A DNA stretch of 64,000 nucleotides, from the NCBI RefSeq assembly GCF_018812025.1, contig NC_063049.1, forward strand, positions 17,073,258 to 17,137,257, read 5' to 3'. Both the position numbers and the translations under genes were made by a program. Shown one piece after another: positions 13,296 to 27,819 of this stretch. Source of the stretch: Megalobrama amblycephala. Its lineage: Eukaryota > Chordata > Actinopteri > Cypriniformes > Xenocyprididae. The notes under the pieces are model-generated. The model saw only the letters and a list, made by a program, of their open reading frames with translations. It searched no databases and was not told where the DNA came from. Positions within the stretch are counted from its first letter, which is position 1. Every line of letters begins with the position of its first letter.

Positions 13296-15804
13296 CATTT
13301 GAACCATTTATTTTCTTAATCCAATTATTTTGAGTCATTTTTTAATCATACTGTCAAAAGGAGGGGGAAAAGCCTTTTGTTCACTTACTATTTTTAAAGA
13401 TCAGTAGGCAGTGCGCACAATGTACCGTATACTGTGCAGTATTTCCGTGAGTAATAACCTGACTGTCTCTCGCTGTGAATACCCAGCATCCCTCTATACA
13501 GTGGTGTGCAAAGTCCTTGAGCTGTGCCCTTAGAAAAATTAAAGGCTGTAGGCTCATTCCCGCAAGCCGATGGCCTTCAGTAACCCCTCGGTTAGCTCAT
13601 CTCCATCTGGATTCTCATTCAGATGCATAGCACACATAAATGTCTGTAAACTGTTGTATAGTTCTTCTGTATTTACCAGAATACACATTCAATGTCCTGA
13701 GAGACATTCTGTGAGCAAAACACAACAGAAACTAATAGTATTTACACCAACATCATGACATCAGCTGCTATCAGTCTGCGGAGAATCAGGGAGATTTGCA
13801 GGTGTTAGTAACTGTAAAAGTGTCAGAGGATGAGATTGCATGTTGCTGAGTGGAAGAGCCCACACAAGTTTACAACTCAACAGTCTCAACAGTCTGGTGA
13901 AGTGTCAGGTGAAGTCATTATAGTGGCAGCAATTTTATAAACATTCAGAAAAGTTGTTACTGGAAAGAAACTGAATTCTTAAACTTGGTTTATTCAATTA
14001 ATTTTAAACTTTTGGGCAAGTGAAATCACTGCAGTGTAAAAGCAGAGACTTGACACTGAAAAAAATTAAAATGAAAAAAGCCCCTGTAGTGATTTCCTCT
14101 ATTTTAACTATTATAGCATGGTTTATTTCATTTTATACAACATTTCTTTGGTTCTCAAATCTGATTGGCAGTGAGGTCTTTCCAGCCTTGTGATATATTG
14201 TTTCACCGTTTGAATCACTCAGCTTTCAGCATTCTCACAACGAGTGTCATGGCGGACGAGCAAACCCAGCATATTTTTATAGATATTACTGTTATTTTGT
14301 AACAGAATGTAGTTTTAAGAGTTTTTAGGCAAGAATATAGTTGTTTAGACCTCAGATATGAGATTTATATGTAAACATAGCGCCTACTTTAAAATTTGTT
14401 TAGACGCTTTCGGAGATGTGAGCTCCAGGCCGTTAGCGACCGTTCAGCACTCATGTACCCGCAGAGAACAGCTTCATCTCGGCCAGTCCTTCAGGAATTT
14501 GCCGCTGACTCTTGATAGTGTTTAAACCTATCAAGGTATAATTGGTTTTGGGTATATCAAATGGTCAATCTTTGGTCTTATTAATTGATTACTTGTTCCA
14601 GAGCTAACAGATTTGGCTTAAGGGCTATATTAAGTTTCATAACTTTATTGAAATTAAATCCTGTACTAACTAGAGCACGGCTTTTGTACATTTGACTGAA
14701 CTGTTTGCTTGTGTTTGTTTCCTATTTTACTTCTTATACTGTTATAATGACTATTGTTGTTAATTTAACCTGAATAAATAATATTTTATATAAATAACAT
14801 GCCATATTTTTTGGTATTGAATAAGAGTCCGTTAGTGATTTCAACTTAAGTAAAAGTTACATTAATACGCCATTAGATGACGGCAAAGACTGTCTTTATG
14901 AGTGAGTGAGTGAGTCAGTTGCAAAAACATATATTGAAATGGACTGAAACAAGGAAACAAGGACATTGTTTTTACTTTAAACATCTTACGAGACACAACT
15001 GACAAATGCATTGACTATTGCTGTCATGGGAATGTCTTAAATGTTAAAAGGACAAAGACAAACATATTGCTTTCCTCAGCGGACATTCAAACTGATTTTG
15101 TGATTATGAATATAAGACTGACCTGAAGAATATCAGCTAGATGCAGGTAATGCACTCGCTTAGTCGATCTTTCTCATAATACTCTACAAATTACAGTAAG
15201 TTACAATGAAACAACTCAATGTTCCTTCGTTACTAGTTCTAAAGTGACGGTTTAGAATTAGTAACAGAGGCTTGGTCCAACTGTTCAACTGTCAACTTGA
15301 GATTTGAATCTGTGGCGGAAGGAAGTAGTGCTGCACAAAAGAGGGTTTTTAAAGACACTCTGTTGTTATTTCTTATTTATTTACACACTCGTGCCATCGA
15401 ACTGTTGTATAAACGCAATATCGCACGGCTACATGTGAGATGTTGCTCATATATTCTAATCCAGTGTTATTTTAGTAATATTTAAATGCTATTATAGTAT
15501 TTATTAATAGTTTGAATTAGCTTTTATCTTTTCAGTTTATCTATTTCCATTTAGCTTTAATTTCAGACACTGTATTGCTTGTGTGAGATTGTTTTCACAG
15601 GCTGTATCTGAATAGGCAGCTGACTTGTTGCCTCGCTGCCCAATCAGGCAATGACTTTGCAGGTGGCGTTTGGACAAGAAGGTGCCCCACAAAACTGATT
15701 TCAGACAGACTTCTGAGGCAGCATAACACTTTAATGATCTACAACAAAACAGAGAGAGCTTTGGTGATAACTAAAGTAATATTTAATTACTACAGTAGAA
15801 ATTT
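13296..15804. other. Gene-free DNA with unclassified old repeats
   Basis: The stretch around 14150-14820, starting TTTCTTTGGTTCTCAAATCTG, resembles a cyprinid interspersed repeat, but I cannot define its ends. No exon-like segment is seen. Confidence 0.35.
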
Positions 15805-15839
15805 CAAGTGATGGGACGGTTGATACCGGGGCTCCGATG

Positions 15840-17271
15840 CAGTGTTAAGTTTGGCAGCCATTTTTGATTTAGTCTTAGTCTTTATCTTAAGATGAAAATG
15901 CTCCTTAGTCTTAGTCACATTTTAGTCATTTTAGTCTTTCATATTTTAGTCTAGTTTTAGTCAACGAAAAGTCATCACATTTAATAATTAATGGCAAAAT
16001 AATTAATGCCTTAAATAAATTTTTTTTTAAACGCAATAAATACAATGATGATAAAAATGAAGTGATACTTTTAAATATTACATTGAACCTCCAGTAAGTC
16101 ACTGTTTTTATGAGTGAATCATCGAGTCATTCATTCTTTCAGTATCAAAGGAAGCGGCTGTATTTACGAATGAATCATTGACGATTCGTTCAAAAGCCAC
16201 AGATTCGTTCACGAAACACAGCATGTGTGCTGCAGTTCTGCTGTGGCTTTCATTGTAAAATAGAGCAAAAATACTGACAATACTGTTTAAAATGTACATA
16301 TTAACCTTTTGTTTGTTGAACTGTATAAAATCAATATTCGGGACATTATATATCATATTATATTCGGGCAATATTCTTGCTGGTATAATATGATCAACAT
16401 TAAAAACAGTAACTCGCAGAAGGGTATGTTTTTTGTATCAAAGAGAGTTTTAATCTTAAATCTACATGCAGTCTGTGTCTATATTTGTTCTTCATGCTAG
16501 TAGAGCTAAATCCCCACTTTTACAAAGGTAACGTTATATTGTCGAGAACAGCACTAATGTAGCACGATGCTGGCTTGTGTGGGTGCAGTCAGTTTTGACC
16601 GCGAAAGATGAGGTAATTTGATTGAATGTCGTGTATATATGACATTTTACCTCCTAGAAATACATGTTCAGTTTTCATGTTATTTTAAGGTGGAGTAGAA
16701 TAAAATGAACAGCACTTTTCGTGTACGTCAGTTTGAGAACCACTGCTGGATATCAGCCTGCACTTTGGTCCCAGATTTAGTCAGTAAACGAGCAGCGCAA
16801 TATAGACACTTTAATTTAAGTAGAAAATCTCAAATGAAGAGCGCTGAACTCCAGCTTAATTGTCTGTTTTAAGATCATCTGCGCTTCTTCCTCCGTGTAG
16901 AGAGGGCTTGTGGTTGCCAGATAGCAAAGATTAAGTAAAACGTGTTCTTTTAACAGAGAAGCTCTGATAGGGGATTTAAATTTTGGAAATCTGGCAACCG
17001 TAAGCGTGACCGCTCGTAAAGACTCTAATGTTTTGTCTCCTTTATCCGACAAAAACAAAAAGTTATTTCAAGAGTCATTTTGGTCAAGTGTTTAGTCTTT
17101 TAGCCACATTTCAGTCTCGTCTTTTTTCGTCAACGATGTTGCACGTGTAGTTTTAGTCACGTTATCGTTAAATGAAATTGGTGTCGTCTCTCATCGTCTC
17201 GTCTTAGTCATGGAAAAAAAGGTCGTCAACGAACATTTTTCGTCATAGTTTTCGTTAACGAAATAACACTG
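15840..17271. mobile_element. Nested non-autonomous hAT (TTTTAGTC family)
   Basis: The termini are CAGTGTTA and TAACACTG. A perfect 8-bp target duplication, CTCCGATG, flanks it at 15832-15839 and 17272-17279. The interior near both ends is dense in TTTAGTC, TCTTAGTC and TCGTCAACGA words. The 1432 bp contain no transposase. The insertion interrupts the left arm of the larger hAT relic. Confidence 0.88.
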
Positions 17272-17520
17272 CTCCGATGCTCTGACGCAGTTTTCAAAGC
17301 ACTATTGTACCGATGCTCGTATCAAAATGACAATATCACATGATTGATGATGTTTGAAGCTTCGAACGTCATGCAGTATCGGAAGTTCGGGACAGCTGGT
17401 TTGAAAAATATTGGCGCTTCGCAGCACCACCTGATGCATAAAAGGGGGTGCATAAAAGGGAAGTGATTATAGAGAGTGTGAGTGAGTAAATATTTTTAAC
17501 TGTTGGCTCCAAAGAAATTT

Positions 17521-18830
<1,310 letters not shown>

Positions 18831-18854
18831 CAAAGGAGAGTAGTGGTGCACAAG

Positions 18855-19283
18855 GAGGAAAGAGAGGTCAATCCATAGTTTGGGAGCTTTTTGACATGGA
18901 ATCTCCTACTAAGGTAGGCTAATGCAATAATTCTTCTTCTTCTTCTTCTTCTTCTTCTTATTATTATTATTATTATTAAGATTACTATTATTATTGTATT
19001 AATATAATATTATTGTAGAGTGATCATGATGTGTTGCATATGTATAAGCAAATAACCTGTTTAGTAGATCTGTTAATCTTTTAATAATTGTATTTATGTT
19101 TATTTTTCCAGGTCCGATGCTTGCTTTTACTCAACAATTAGCTTTCAACAACAATACATCCTCAATGTTGAGGCACCTTAGGGCTAAGCATCCAGATAGC
19201 CCTACACCCCCACCCAATGCAGCAGGGCATACTCACAGTAAGTAGCCTAACTTTTATTTCAAGATTATATATAGTGGTAAGTA

Positions 19284-19315
<32 letters not shown>

Positions 19316-20963
19316 AAAAAAAATAAACTTTATGTTAAAATTATTCTTAATGTTTTAAAAGGGTCCAGACAATACAAGCTGGATGAGGCCCTTGTCCAGA
19401 TGGTTGTGAAGGACACTCAGCCATTTTCTGTGGTTGAGGATGAAGGTTTCAGGGCTTTGGTTAGCTTGCTGGACCCCACCTACATCCTTCCCACTAGGAA
19501 AGCTCTGAAGGCTTTGGTAGCCAAGAAGCACATAGAGCTAAAGGAGAAGGCCCAGGCTGAGGTGCGGAAGGTTGCAGTCGTAAGCCTGACATCTGACATG
19601 TGGACATCAATTAACACTGATGCGTACATGGCGGTAACATGTCACTATGTGACCTCAGAGTGGAAGCTCTCATCCATCCTTCTGGGCGTGGCCAAGTTCC
19701 CCAAAACCCACACAGGAGCTCACATTGCAGAGGCTAAAGCCACTCTGATGAGGGACTGGGGTATCTCTGGAAAAGTGACCTGTATGGTCACTGATGGTGC
19801 AGCAAACATGGTGGCTTGTGTTGAAACTTTAAAAATCAGCCATGCACATTGTTTTGCACATGGGCTCAACTTGGTGGTGAAGAACGCCATTGATTCAACC
19901 CCTGAGTTAGAAGACCTCCGTAACCGAGGGCGGAAGATTGTGGGTCATTTCAGATCCAGCACCACAGCGAACGCCTCAACATAAGTTGATTCAGGAAGTG
20001 GAAACAAGATGGAACAGCACCTTTGCAATGTTTCAGCAGCTGTATGAGCAGCGAGAGTCTCTAGGAGCAATACTCCCCACTCTAAGATCAAACCTGTCAC
20101 CATTCACAGCTGAGGAGTATGAATCTATGAATCAGTGCCTTGGGATTCTTAGGTCTTTCCACCAAGCCATGGTGGAAATGTCAGAGGAGAAAAGGGTGTC
20201 AGGATCCAAGGTGATTCCAATGATCAAAATGTTGAAAACATCCATTCGAGAGATGAGTACCCAAATGACATCACATATGGGCTCACGACTGGCTGCAAAC
20301 CTGCTCAAACAACTGAATGAGAGGTTTGCCACTCATGAGCAAAAGAGCCGCCTTGCTCTGGCAACACTTTTAGACCCATGTTTTAAAATGGTTGTTTTTA
20401 GTAATGACACCTGTGCCCAGACTGCAGTGAAAAATTTAATTTCCCAATGTTCAGCAATCATCAAGGCCTCTGGACCTGAGAGGCAACCACAAACACCAGC
20501 ACCACAGGTTCAACCAACACCAGGAACCTCAACAGCATCAGCAGGGTCTTCAGCAGAACCCACAAGCTCATCATCAAACATTGTGGTGGTAGACTTATGG
20601 AAAACCCTGGACAGGCATTCGAGTATTTCACAGCGCACCAACAGTGCCACTGCAGACGCTACAGTGGAGGTACAGAAGTACCTTGGAGACCCCATTCTGC
20701 TATGTTGTGTTGACCCACTTGAATACTGGTCTACTCAGAAAATGACTTATCCACACCTTCATGACCTGGCTAAACACTACTTGTGTACACCTGCATCCTC
20801 TGTCCCATGTGAGAGAGTATTCTCCAAGGCTAGAGAAGTAATCTGCAAAAAAAGGAACCGACTGAACCTCAACACACTAAAAAAAAAAAAAAAAAAAAAA
20901 ATCCATTATTCACCTTTGCACAGTTGCAAAAGCACATGCCATAACCCTTGGCCTTGTGTATGA
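18855..20963 (+). pseudogene. hAT superfamily transposase (ZBED-like), decayed
   Basis: Three exon-like blocks are seen. The first ends at 18914 (SIVWELFDMESPTK, then GTAGGC). The second, 19112-19237, starts after TTTTTCCAG and carries the BED-finger histidines (MLRHLRAKHP). The third runs from 19362 to 20963. The third block shows hAT hallmarks: SLTSDMWTS and VTDGAANM, each with an expected catalytic Asp, then SHAHCFAHGLNL, VETRWNSTF, and the C-terminal dimerisation region with YLGDP and SVPCERVFS. Decay is clear. The BED block needs a frame change at about 19127 and its second cysteine is not in frame. A TAA at 19982 ends the first long frame, and the protein continues only in another frame, with residues apparently lost. 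An A run at 20880 scrambles the C-terminus. Confidence 0.85.
18931..18979. repeat. (TTC)n(TTA)n microsatellite
   Basis: About ten TTC units are followed by about six TTA units. It lies in the first intron of the hAT transposase relic. Confidence 0.93.
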
Positions 20964-20977
20964 GTTTACATTGACTT

Positions 20978-21012
<35 letters not shown>

Positions 21013-21469
21013 TGTACTTATTTGGGATTCTGTATAGTTTCAACTGAGTGAACTGTAACTCAACACCTGACAGAAACTGAATGTATGTCACACTATTGCA
21101 TTTAATCATGTTTTATAGCTGGGATCTCACACACCCTGAACAGAACATAAGGGTTAAATAGCTCACCCCCCCAAAAAAAAAAAATTCAACCACTCTCATC
21201 AAATATTAATTATTATCACATGCTTGTATATTTTATATTATTGATAAACATGTTAATCCGTTGACCAGGCTACACATGACACCAGTTGTGGTGTCACTGG
21301 TACAAATGAATTTAATATATCAGATTACAGCTGTATTGATCCTGGATTGATTCCACTCTCGCTAATGCGCACTGTGTTAAAAGCTTAGAGTAATGAACCA
21401 TTTTTCGGTACAATTTGATGAAAGCCTCAAACTCTTCAGAAAGCCTCGGTTTCCCATCACTAGTAATTT

Positions 21470-22973
21470 CTCACTAGAAATTACATCAAAAGTGGAAAAC
21501 GTTGGTCAAATATGTACATTTACACATAAAGTGACCAACAAAAGCAACTTTTAGATGCCAACTTTATTTTTTAGCTTTACTGTAACAGAATGGAACGCAC
21601 AGGATTGTGGGATATCATAGGCGGTGAAGGAATTCAAAATTCGATCAGATGAAAATATCTCGGAAAGGAATTGAAGCCAATTGAAGCAAAACAAAGTAAT
21701 GTTCATTTGATTTGGATCACTGTCTGATGTGCTGAAGACAACCAAACAGCACATTTGTCAATTCACGAGTTCACACTTACAAATAATCAGATAGTAAATA
21801 GTATGGTATATTATGCGTGTTTGGCGTGCTGTCTGAGGAGAGGGCTCCGAGCTCAGTATTTGGCCCAAACCCACAGTACTCCCCCATATTCTGGTTAGGA
21901 AAGTAACCAGGCAAGTGTGAGGAGACGGGGTGGTGGAGGGATGCTGTAAAACTGTCAAGGAATATGGGTCTGTGTCTACTGTGTCTATATATATGTATAT
22001 ATTCACTCATGCTGATTACAGTAGGTAGATATGTTGATTACTGATTGCTAACAGCTGCCTGAAATGACATGATGATTATTTGAACGTTGCTCCTCCCGAA
22101 TTTTGTTAATAAAACATATTTTGAGACCATTATACCTGTTTAGGTACACCATGTACTGCAATAATACAATCACAATATCTTTTTTTTTTTTTTTTTTTTT
22201 TTTTTTGTCTTTGTTTTTTTTTTCTGTGAACAGTGTGAAAGATTAATTCTGCTTTGCTGAAGCATATGCAATACAGCATCCAAGATATAACCAATATATA
22301 TCCATAGATGCATAACCTACTATGAAGAGAAGAATAACAGACAGGCAGTAAAGCGGTAAATTCAATGTGCAAATATGCGTCAATCATAATCACGTCAAGA
22401 TCTATCAAGGAAGTTTATTAATCGCATAAAATGTTGCTATATTAAGCAAAAGCATGACGCTCTGCTAACCTCTGTGTCATTTTAAATTACCCTGATGGAG
22501 CTTCATCACTGGACTCATCTAAATGTTAAGGGCTCATGACTGATGACCTCATCCTGAGCGGACTCAACAGGGGTCTTACCTGAGATCAGAGGTTGCATTG
22601 TTTCAGACTTATAATACCTGCCTTTTCAAGTTAACACAGCACATTTTTGAACATTTACTACAGTGTTTCTCAACTGATGTTAGGTGTTATTTTACCATCA
22701 GATGACATTGACATCATTAAACACAAACTGTGACTATAGCAACATGCAATACTGTTGTCTATATTACTTAAACAAAATAAAGAGCAGAAAAAAAAAATAT
22801 TATAGACCGTTTATAACAAGCCTTCATGAGCTTTCATGCTTGGGGTTGCCAGATGTCAAGAATTTTAATCCCCTACTTAGTTTTCCTGAAAAAATCATGT
22901 TCAGCAATCAAGATTACAATTTGGATAGGCTGACTATATGGTAAAAATTAAAAATGGCATTTGACAAAGACAA
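21470..22973. other. Gene-free DNA with a poly-T run
   Basis: A T run at about 22181-22206 (with a second at 22215) and AT-rich sequence are present. No gene-like or clearly bounded repeat is seen. Confidence 0.4.
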
Positions 22974-23619
22974 AGGGTCAGATTTACTAAACGGGGCAAA
23001 TTAGCAAATTAGAGCGCAATCCCACAAATGCGCCGATGGGTGGGTCAAATTAAAGAACACAGACTCAGTCAAATCATTTACATAACAACCAACACAATTT
23101 ACCAAGAGCAGTGCAAATTAGCGTTGGGTCGCAAATAAGCAGAGCTGATGCTCATCAGGTGTGGGTTGACACAGGCGCAACTTGTTGCATGCAATATACG
23201 GATAATGTCTTCCTCTGGTATTCCAAAGAAATTAATATGAGTGGAAAATATTTTCTCCTTTCTACCACTTGCTCTGTTCTCTGCGTTGTCTCCTCCAAGC
23301 AGCAACAATTGCAGTTATGTCGCAAAACGGATTAAGACATAATTTTTTGTGGTGTTAAATAATGGCACAAATACCAATAAATTGGCTAGCTCAAACATTA
23401 GTAAATTGTGATTTATTTAAATACTCTCCTCCCCTAAATCTTGCATCTGAAAGGGAAACTACTACAAATGCATATGCAATAATGTCAGCCTCAAAAACAT
23501 CTAGGTCCGCGCTTTTTCAGCGCTAATTTTGCACTGCATGTCTTTAGTACATCCCGACAGTAGTTTTTAACGCCAAAAGAGTGTTTGTGCTGGCGCGAGC
23601 TGTTGGTAAATCTGGCCCT
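22974..23619. mobile_element. MITE with AGGGYCAGATTTAC termini
   Basis: AGGGTCAGATTTACTAAAC at the left is matched in inverse at the right (GTAAATCTGGCCCT). The interior has GCGC-rich words (GCGCCGATGGG, GGCGCGAGC) unlike the flanks. No coding capacity is seen, and no clear target duplication. Confidence 0.65.
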
Positions 23620-23689
23620 AAGACTGAAACTAAATAAATAAATAAAGATGAATCTAGTTACAGGTTTGTTCTGATAGGGGTCAGCAGAG

Positions 23690-24060
23690 AAAATTAAGCC
23701 AAATGCAAGTGATAGAATTCAACTAACCATGTAATCATGCTTAGGATAGCAAAACTAATAGGCTTAAGAGGAGAACAGGCTATATTCACAATGGAAGTTG
23801 ACAATATTGCATTGCCAAGTAAAGAGATCCTGGAGTCATCATGAAGAAGAATGAACATGCAGTGTATGCTAACAGTCCAAACTCGGTGGATTTGAAGAGG
23901 CTGATGGAGCACAATGTAATGGCGGTAATGACAGACATGTGTTTGATGATCAGGGTATATTCTGGACACAACAACAGAAAGCCCAGCAGCCTCTGCTGAT
24001 GGAGGAAATGGACAGCAAATATGTGAATTCTCTGATTAGACTCCTCAGTGGCAATGCACT
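23690..24060 (-). repeat. Unclassified dispersed repeat, copy A
   Basis: About 200 bp (23845-24045) are visibly similar to 29455-29650 in the same orientation, for example GAGGCTG(A/T)TGGAG, ACAG(A/C)C(A/G)(T/C)GTGTTTGATGAT and AGGAAATGGACAGCAAATATGTG. Read on the minus strand, copy A gives a hydrophobic open frame (RLLGFLLLCPEYTLIIKHMS) that is broken by stops in copy B. I do not recognise the family. It could be an old membrane-protein pseudogene or a non-coding repeat. Confidence 0.5.
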
Positions 24061-24447
24061 AAATTTAGCCAGGACCCCGGAGGTATGCTGAACGCTTACT
24101 CCAAACCATCCACAGAGAAAGAGGAGAAATTGCTTGTTTTTGCTGTAAAATGTGAATGTGTAGTACTGTGTGTCTTAAAGAGTTGTTTCGACCTCAGCTG
24201 ATTCTTTAAAATGATGTTCAATGATGTCATTTAATAAAGGCAGGTTGAATGAGTCTTTAAATAGTATTTATGACATAAAAAAAGAAATATTTAAAATAAT
24301 AAATAAAACCATGTCGAAATAATCACATGAAGTGTTTGAAGAAGCGATTAACAATGACTTGTTTTTGTTGTTGACTTGATTCATTATTTATATTTGAGTC
24401 ATATCTAATTAATGTTGTTTTGTTTTCTTATGCTTGTGTTATTTTAA

Positions 24448-24792
24448 AGGGTTAGTTCACCCAAAAATTTAAATTCTGTCATTTATTGCTCACCCTCATG
24501 CCGTTCCACACCCGTAAGACCTTCGTTAATCTTCGGAACACAAATTAAGATATTTTTGTTGAAATCGAATGGCTCAGTGAGGCCTCTAGCAATGACATTT
24601 CCTCTCTCAAGATCCATAAAGGTACTAAAAACATATTTAAATCAGTTCATGTGAGTACAGTGGTTCAATATTAATATTATAAAGCGACAATATTAATATT
24701 ATTTGGTGTGCCAAAAAAACAAAATAACGACTTATTTAGTGATGGCTGATTTCAAAACACTGCTTCAGGAAGCTTCGGAGCATTGGGCCTTC
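24448..24792 (+). mobile_element. TTAA-flanked MITE, AGGGTTAGTTCACCC family
   Basis: The left end reads TTAA followed by AGGGTTAGTTCACCCAAAAA and a CTGTCATTTATTGCTCACCCTCATGC core. This is one of several copies in the window (37132, 38065, 41590, 53560, 54670, 61500). The expected inverted right end is not seen; the next repeat begins immediately at about 24793. Confidence 0.6.
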
Positions 24793-25710
24793 AAAGCTGC
24801 AGTCTGTAAGTTTTGTCCCTTTGTCGCCATCTCTGTTTAAAACCTGCAATTGCAGTTAGTTGCAGAATTTTCATTTTACGTGGGTTGTGCATCGGCACGT
24901 CTCCTCAGTGCAGATGAATCTAATGTTTTGAGGAGTATGTGTAGGCTGTCAGTCACTGCACCAGTGTGGATACAGTACTTCAGAATTACAGATACTACGT
25001 CTTGGAAGTATGACCAAAATATGTTATGTGTTTCACCAGAAAATGTCTGCCACTTTTGTTCTGACCAACTGAAAAAAAAAAAAAGTTCTACCATAAACCT
25101 AACGGTGATTAAATCTAATGATTGCAAAGTTAGCTCATCACGTCCAACTGTGCAAATTATTATTATTGTTATACTTTGTTCTCAAATTGTTAATGTTAAC
25201 AACATCAGCATTGCGTGACTATGTGTATTTAGTGTGTATTAGCATTATCTAATTAGCATTATGTACCCAATGAACCATTAAAATATCTTTAGAAGAAAAA
25301 AGCAAACTCTGCGTCTGTTTTAAACCCATTCAAAACTCAGAGTTCATGCCACCTTTCAAAAGCCCTGCCGATATTTTTATTCTACTGGTGATTCACCAGT
25401 TGTCAATGATGATGGTCGTCTTTACCATTCTTGATTACAATCCGGCATCAAAATAACAAGCTTAATTATTACAGCTGCTGTTAGAGTCTTCAAATGATCC
25501 GCCACCTGCAGTGTCCGGGACTCCTTCTTTATGTATACAGATATGACATAATGACACAAAGGCAAACTCGTATTTCCCGTAGAAACCTACCAGTACCACT
25601 CAAACTTAAAAAAAAAAAAACTTTATTACAAGCTTATCATTGTGAATCGGGCTAAGGTATAAGGAGATAGTTTTGAACAGTGGCTGGTTCATGTCATGTA
25701 CTGCAGCTTT
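24793..25710. mobile_element. MITE with AAAGCTGCAGT termini
   Basis: AAAGCTGCAGTCTGTAAG at the left is matched by CATGTACTGCAGCTTT at the right, 0.9 kb apart in inverted orientation. The interior is non-coding, with an A run at 25070. The open frames over 24850-25218 on both strands are attributed to the repeat. Confidence 0.55.
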
Positions 25711-26062
25711 GATTATGATTAGTGCAATTTGTCTAGAAAATCTCTAAACATGATCTAATTTAATATTCAGTTTTTGAATTTTAGAAATCTAGTCACAACC
25801 ATGAAGTTCACAATCCTGTTAAAGTGAACAACAGCCTGAAGCTTTGAGGACACTGTGGTTATGGCTTGATATGTTGCAAGTGGCAGTTGGAACCTGTCAT
25901 CATGTAATGTCCATCACTAATCTAATATAAGGACAATTTGTCTTAGAAACTTGTGCTTTCTGAAGTCGCTAACTTCATTGCAGTGCTGGGTGGTAACATA
26001 ACATGTAATCTGGATTACGCAATCAGATTCTAAAAATTAAGTAAAAATTAAGTAATCACATG

Positions 26063-26632
26063 CCCACTGTTGACGTTTTCGACAGTGGACAGGGATCAGC
26101 ATGGGCACCCTGACTGGTCTGCAGCTATGCAGCTCCATACACAACAGACTGCGATGCACTGTGTGTTCTGACACCTTTCTATCAGAACCAGCATTAACTT
26201 CTTGAGCAATTTGAGCTACAGTAGCTCATCTGTTGGATCGAACCACATGGACCAGCCTTCACTCCCCACCTGCATCAATGAACCTTGGCCACCCATGACC
26301 CTGTCTCCGGTTCACTACTGTTCTTACTTTGGACCACTTTTGATTGATACTGACCACTGCAGACCAGGAACACCCCACAACAGCTGCATTTTTGGAGATG
26401 CTCTGACCCAGTCATCTAGCCATCACAATTTGGCCCTTGTCAAACTCGCTCAAATCCTTAAGCTTGCCCATTTTTCCTGCTTCTAACACATTAACTTTGA
26501 GGACAAAATGTTGACTTGCTGCCTAATATATCCTACCCATTAACAGGTGCCGTGATTAAGAGATAATCAGTGTTATTCACTTCACCTGTCAGTAATCATA
26601 ATATTATGCCTGATTGGTGTATATGCTCAGAA
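26063..26632 (-). pseudogene. Tc1/mariner transposase fragment (N-terminal part)
   Basis: On the minus strand an ATG at 26471 starts a frame I recognise as the N-terminal helix-turn-helix part of a Tc1-like transposase common in teleosts: [14 protein letters not shown], then VNRRQGHGWPR, ATVAQIAQEVNAGSDRKVSE and HTVHRSLLCM. Two in-frame TGA codons interrupt it, both where the family has CGA arginine codons. The fragment stops near 26063, so the catalytic DDE domain is absent. The terminal repeat side is kept (ATACACCAATCAGGCATAAT in inverse near 26622). Confidence 0.85.
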
Positions 26633-26655
26633 GGTCTTCCAGGTTTGTGGAATTG

Positions 26656-27113
26656 ATGCCGCGTTCCAGGCAATCCGTAACCTGTGTTTTTCCAACCTTC
26701 TACCCATGAAAGTGGACTGGAACAGCAGTCAAAGCCGTGACTTCCCACCCATGAACTCATACTAGGTCAATGTACTCTCAGTTACGGGTTCTGACGTCAC
26801 ATAGTCCGTGAAACAACAATGGCAGCCCCTATGGATGCGGTGTTTATGCAAGTGCATGGTAAAATAAAAGGTATAACAGCTTCTCTTGCCTTATGCGCCG
26901 TTTTCCTCCTCTGTTTCCCTCAAATAAGCAAGGAGTAAGCACCTTTGGCGATAGAAATAATTGTTAATGAGCATAAGCCCCATACGGTCTGCCATGTTGG
27001 TTTGTTTACACTTTTATGCAGTTTGGCGTGACTTTCCTGGAACGCTACAAAGTCGTGAGTAGTGATTTGAAGTCGTGACTTACGGGCTCAAAAACCTGCC
27101 TGGAACGCAGCAT
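26656..27113. mobile_element. MITE with ATGCYGCGTTCCAGGCA termini
   Basis: ATGCCGCGTTCCAGGCA at the left and the inverse of ATGCTGCGTTCCAGGCA at the right are flanked by GAATTG on both sides (26650-26655 and 27114-27119). Internal inverted pairs include GTAACCTG and AAGTCGTGA-type words. It is non-coding. Confidence 0.8.
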
Positions 27114-27819
27114 GAATTGCACACACACAGACCAGCCACTCGTCATGAGCCTATCACTGAAAACTGAGCAAAATACAGCATTTGATCATTGGATTTACAG
27201 AAATCATTTCACTTTTAAGAAGTGTGCATGTCTAATCAGCTCCTGATGAACACATTAATTATTTTATTTATCAGTCATTTAACCATGTATTACTGTCTCT
27301 GGAAGGCTTTTGTCTTTCAAAAAATGTACAAATTCACGTCATTTCATATTTATATGCAAGGGAATCCTCAACTTTTTGTCAGCTGAAACTCTTTGCCCTA
27401 TTTTACTTGAAGTAAATCCCAAGATTTTAAGTTAATAAGTCAGGTCAATAATAAAATTAAGTTAATAATAATAATAAAATGAAGTTTATGTTTTTTGTTG
27501 TTGTTGTTTTTATTTTAAGTAAATGTTTTATTTTGATTTATTTTTAAAGTATTTATTTTAACCCTGACGGAATGTAATATTTAATACACTTCATGTTGTT
27601 AATATGTTATCTCTTTGTATTTTTATCTCAATATGGTACAAGATTAGCCTTTTCAAATCAACCTAACGAATTGGGTTAAAAGTAATTTAAAAAGAAATCA
27701 AAAAGTAGTCAGAATATATTACCTAAAATGAGTAATCTAGATTACATTACTACACTTTTTGTCATGCAATTTGGAATCAGTAACTGACTACAATTTGTAA
27801 GTAATCTACCCAGCACTGC

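Larger units (their letters stand above)
25981..27819. mobile_element. hAT-like MITE hosting two further insertions
   Basis: The termini CAGTGCTGGG and CCCAGCACTG, with subterminal GTAATCTGGATTAC and GTAATCTAGATTAC, enclose 1.8 kb. The flanks CTTCATTG and CTTAAATG may be a decayed 8-bp duplication (two mismatches). A Tc1 fragment (about 26063-26632) and a MITE (26656-27113) lie inside, so most of the length is foreign. Confidence 0.6.

Noticed and set aside
24850..25218. 122-codon plus-strand frame
   Set aside because: It lies inside a MITE bounded by AAAGCTGCAGT repeats. The opposite strand is also open, and no family features are seen.
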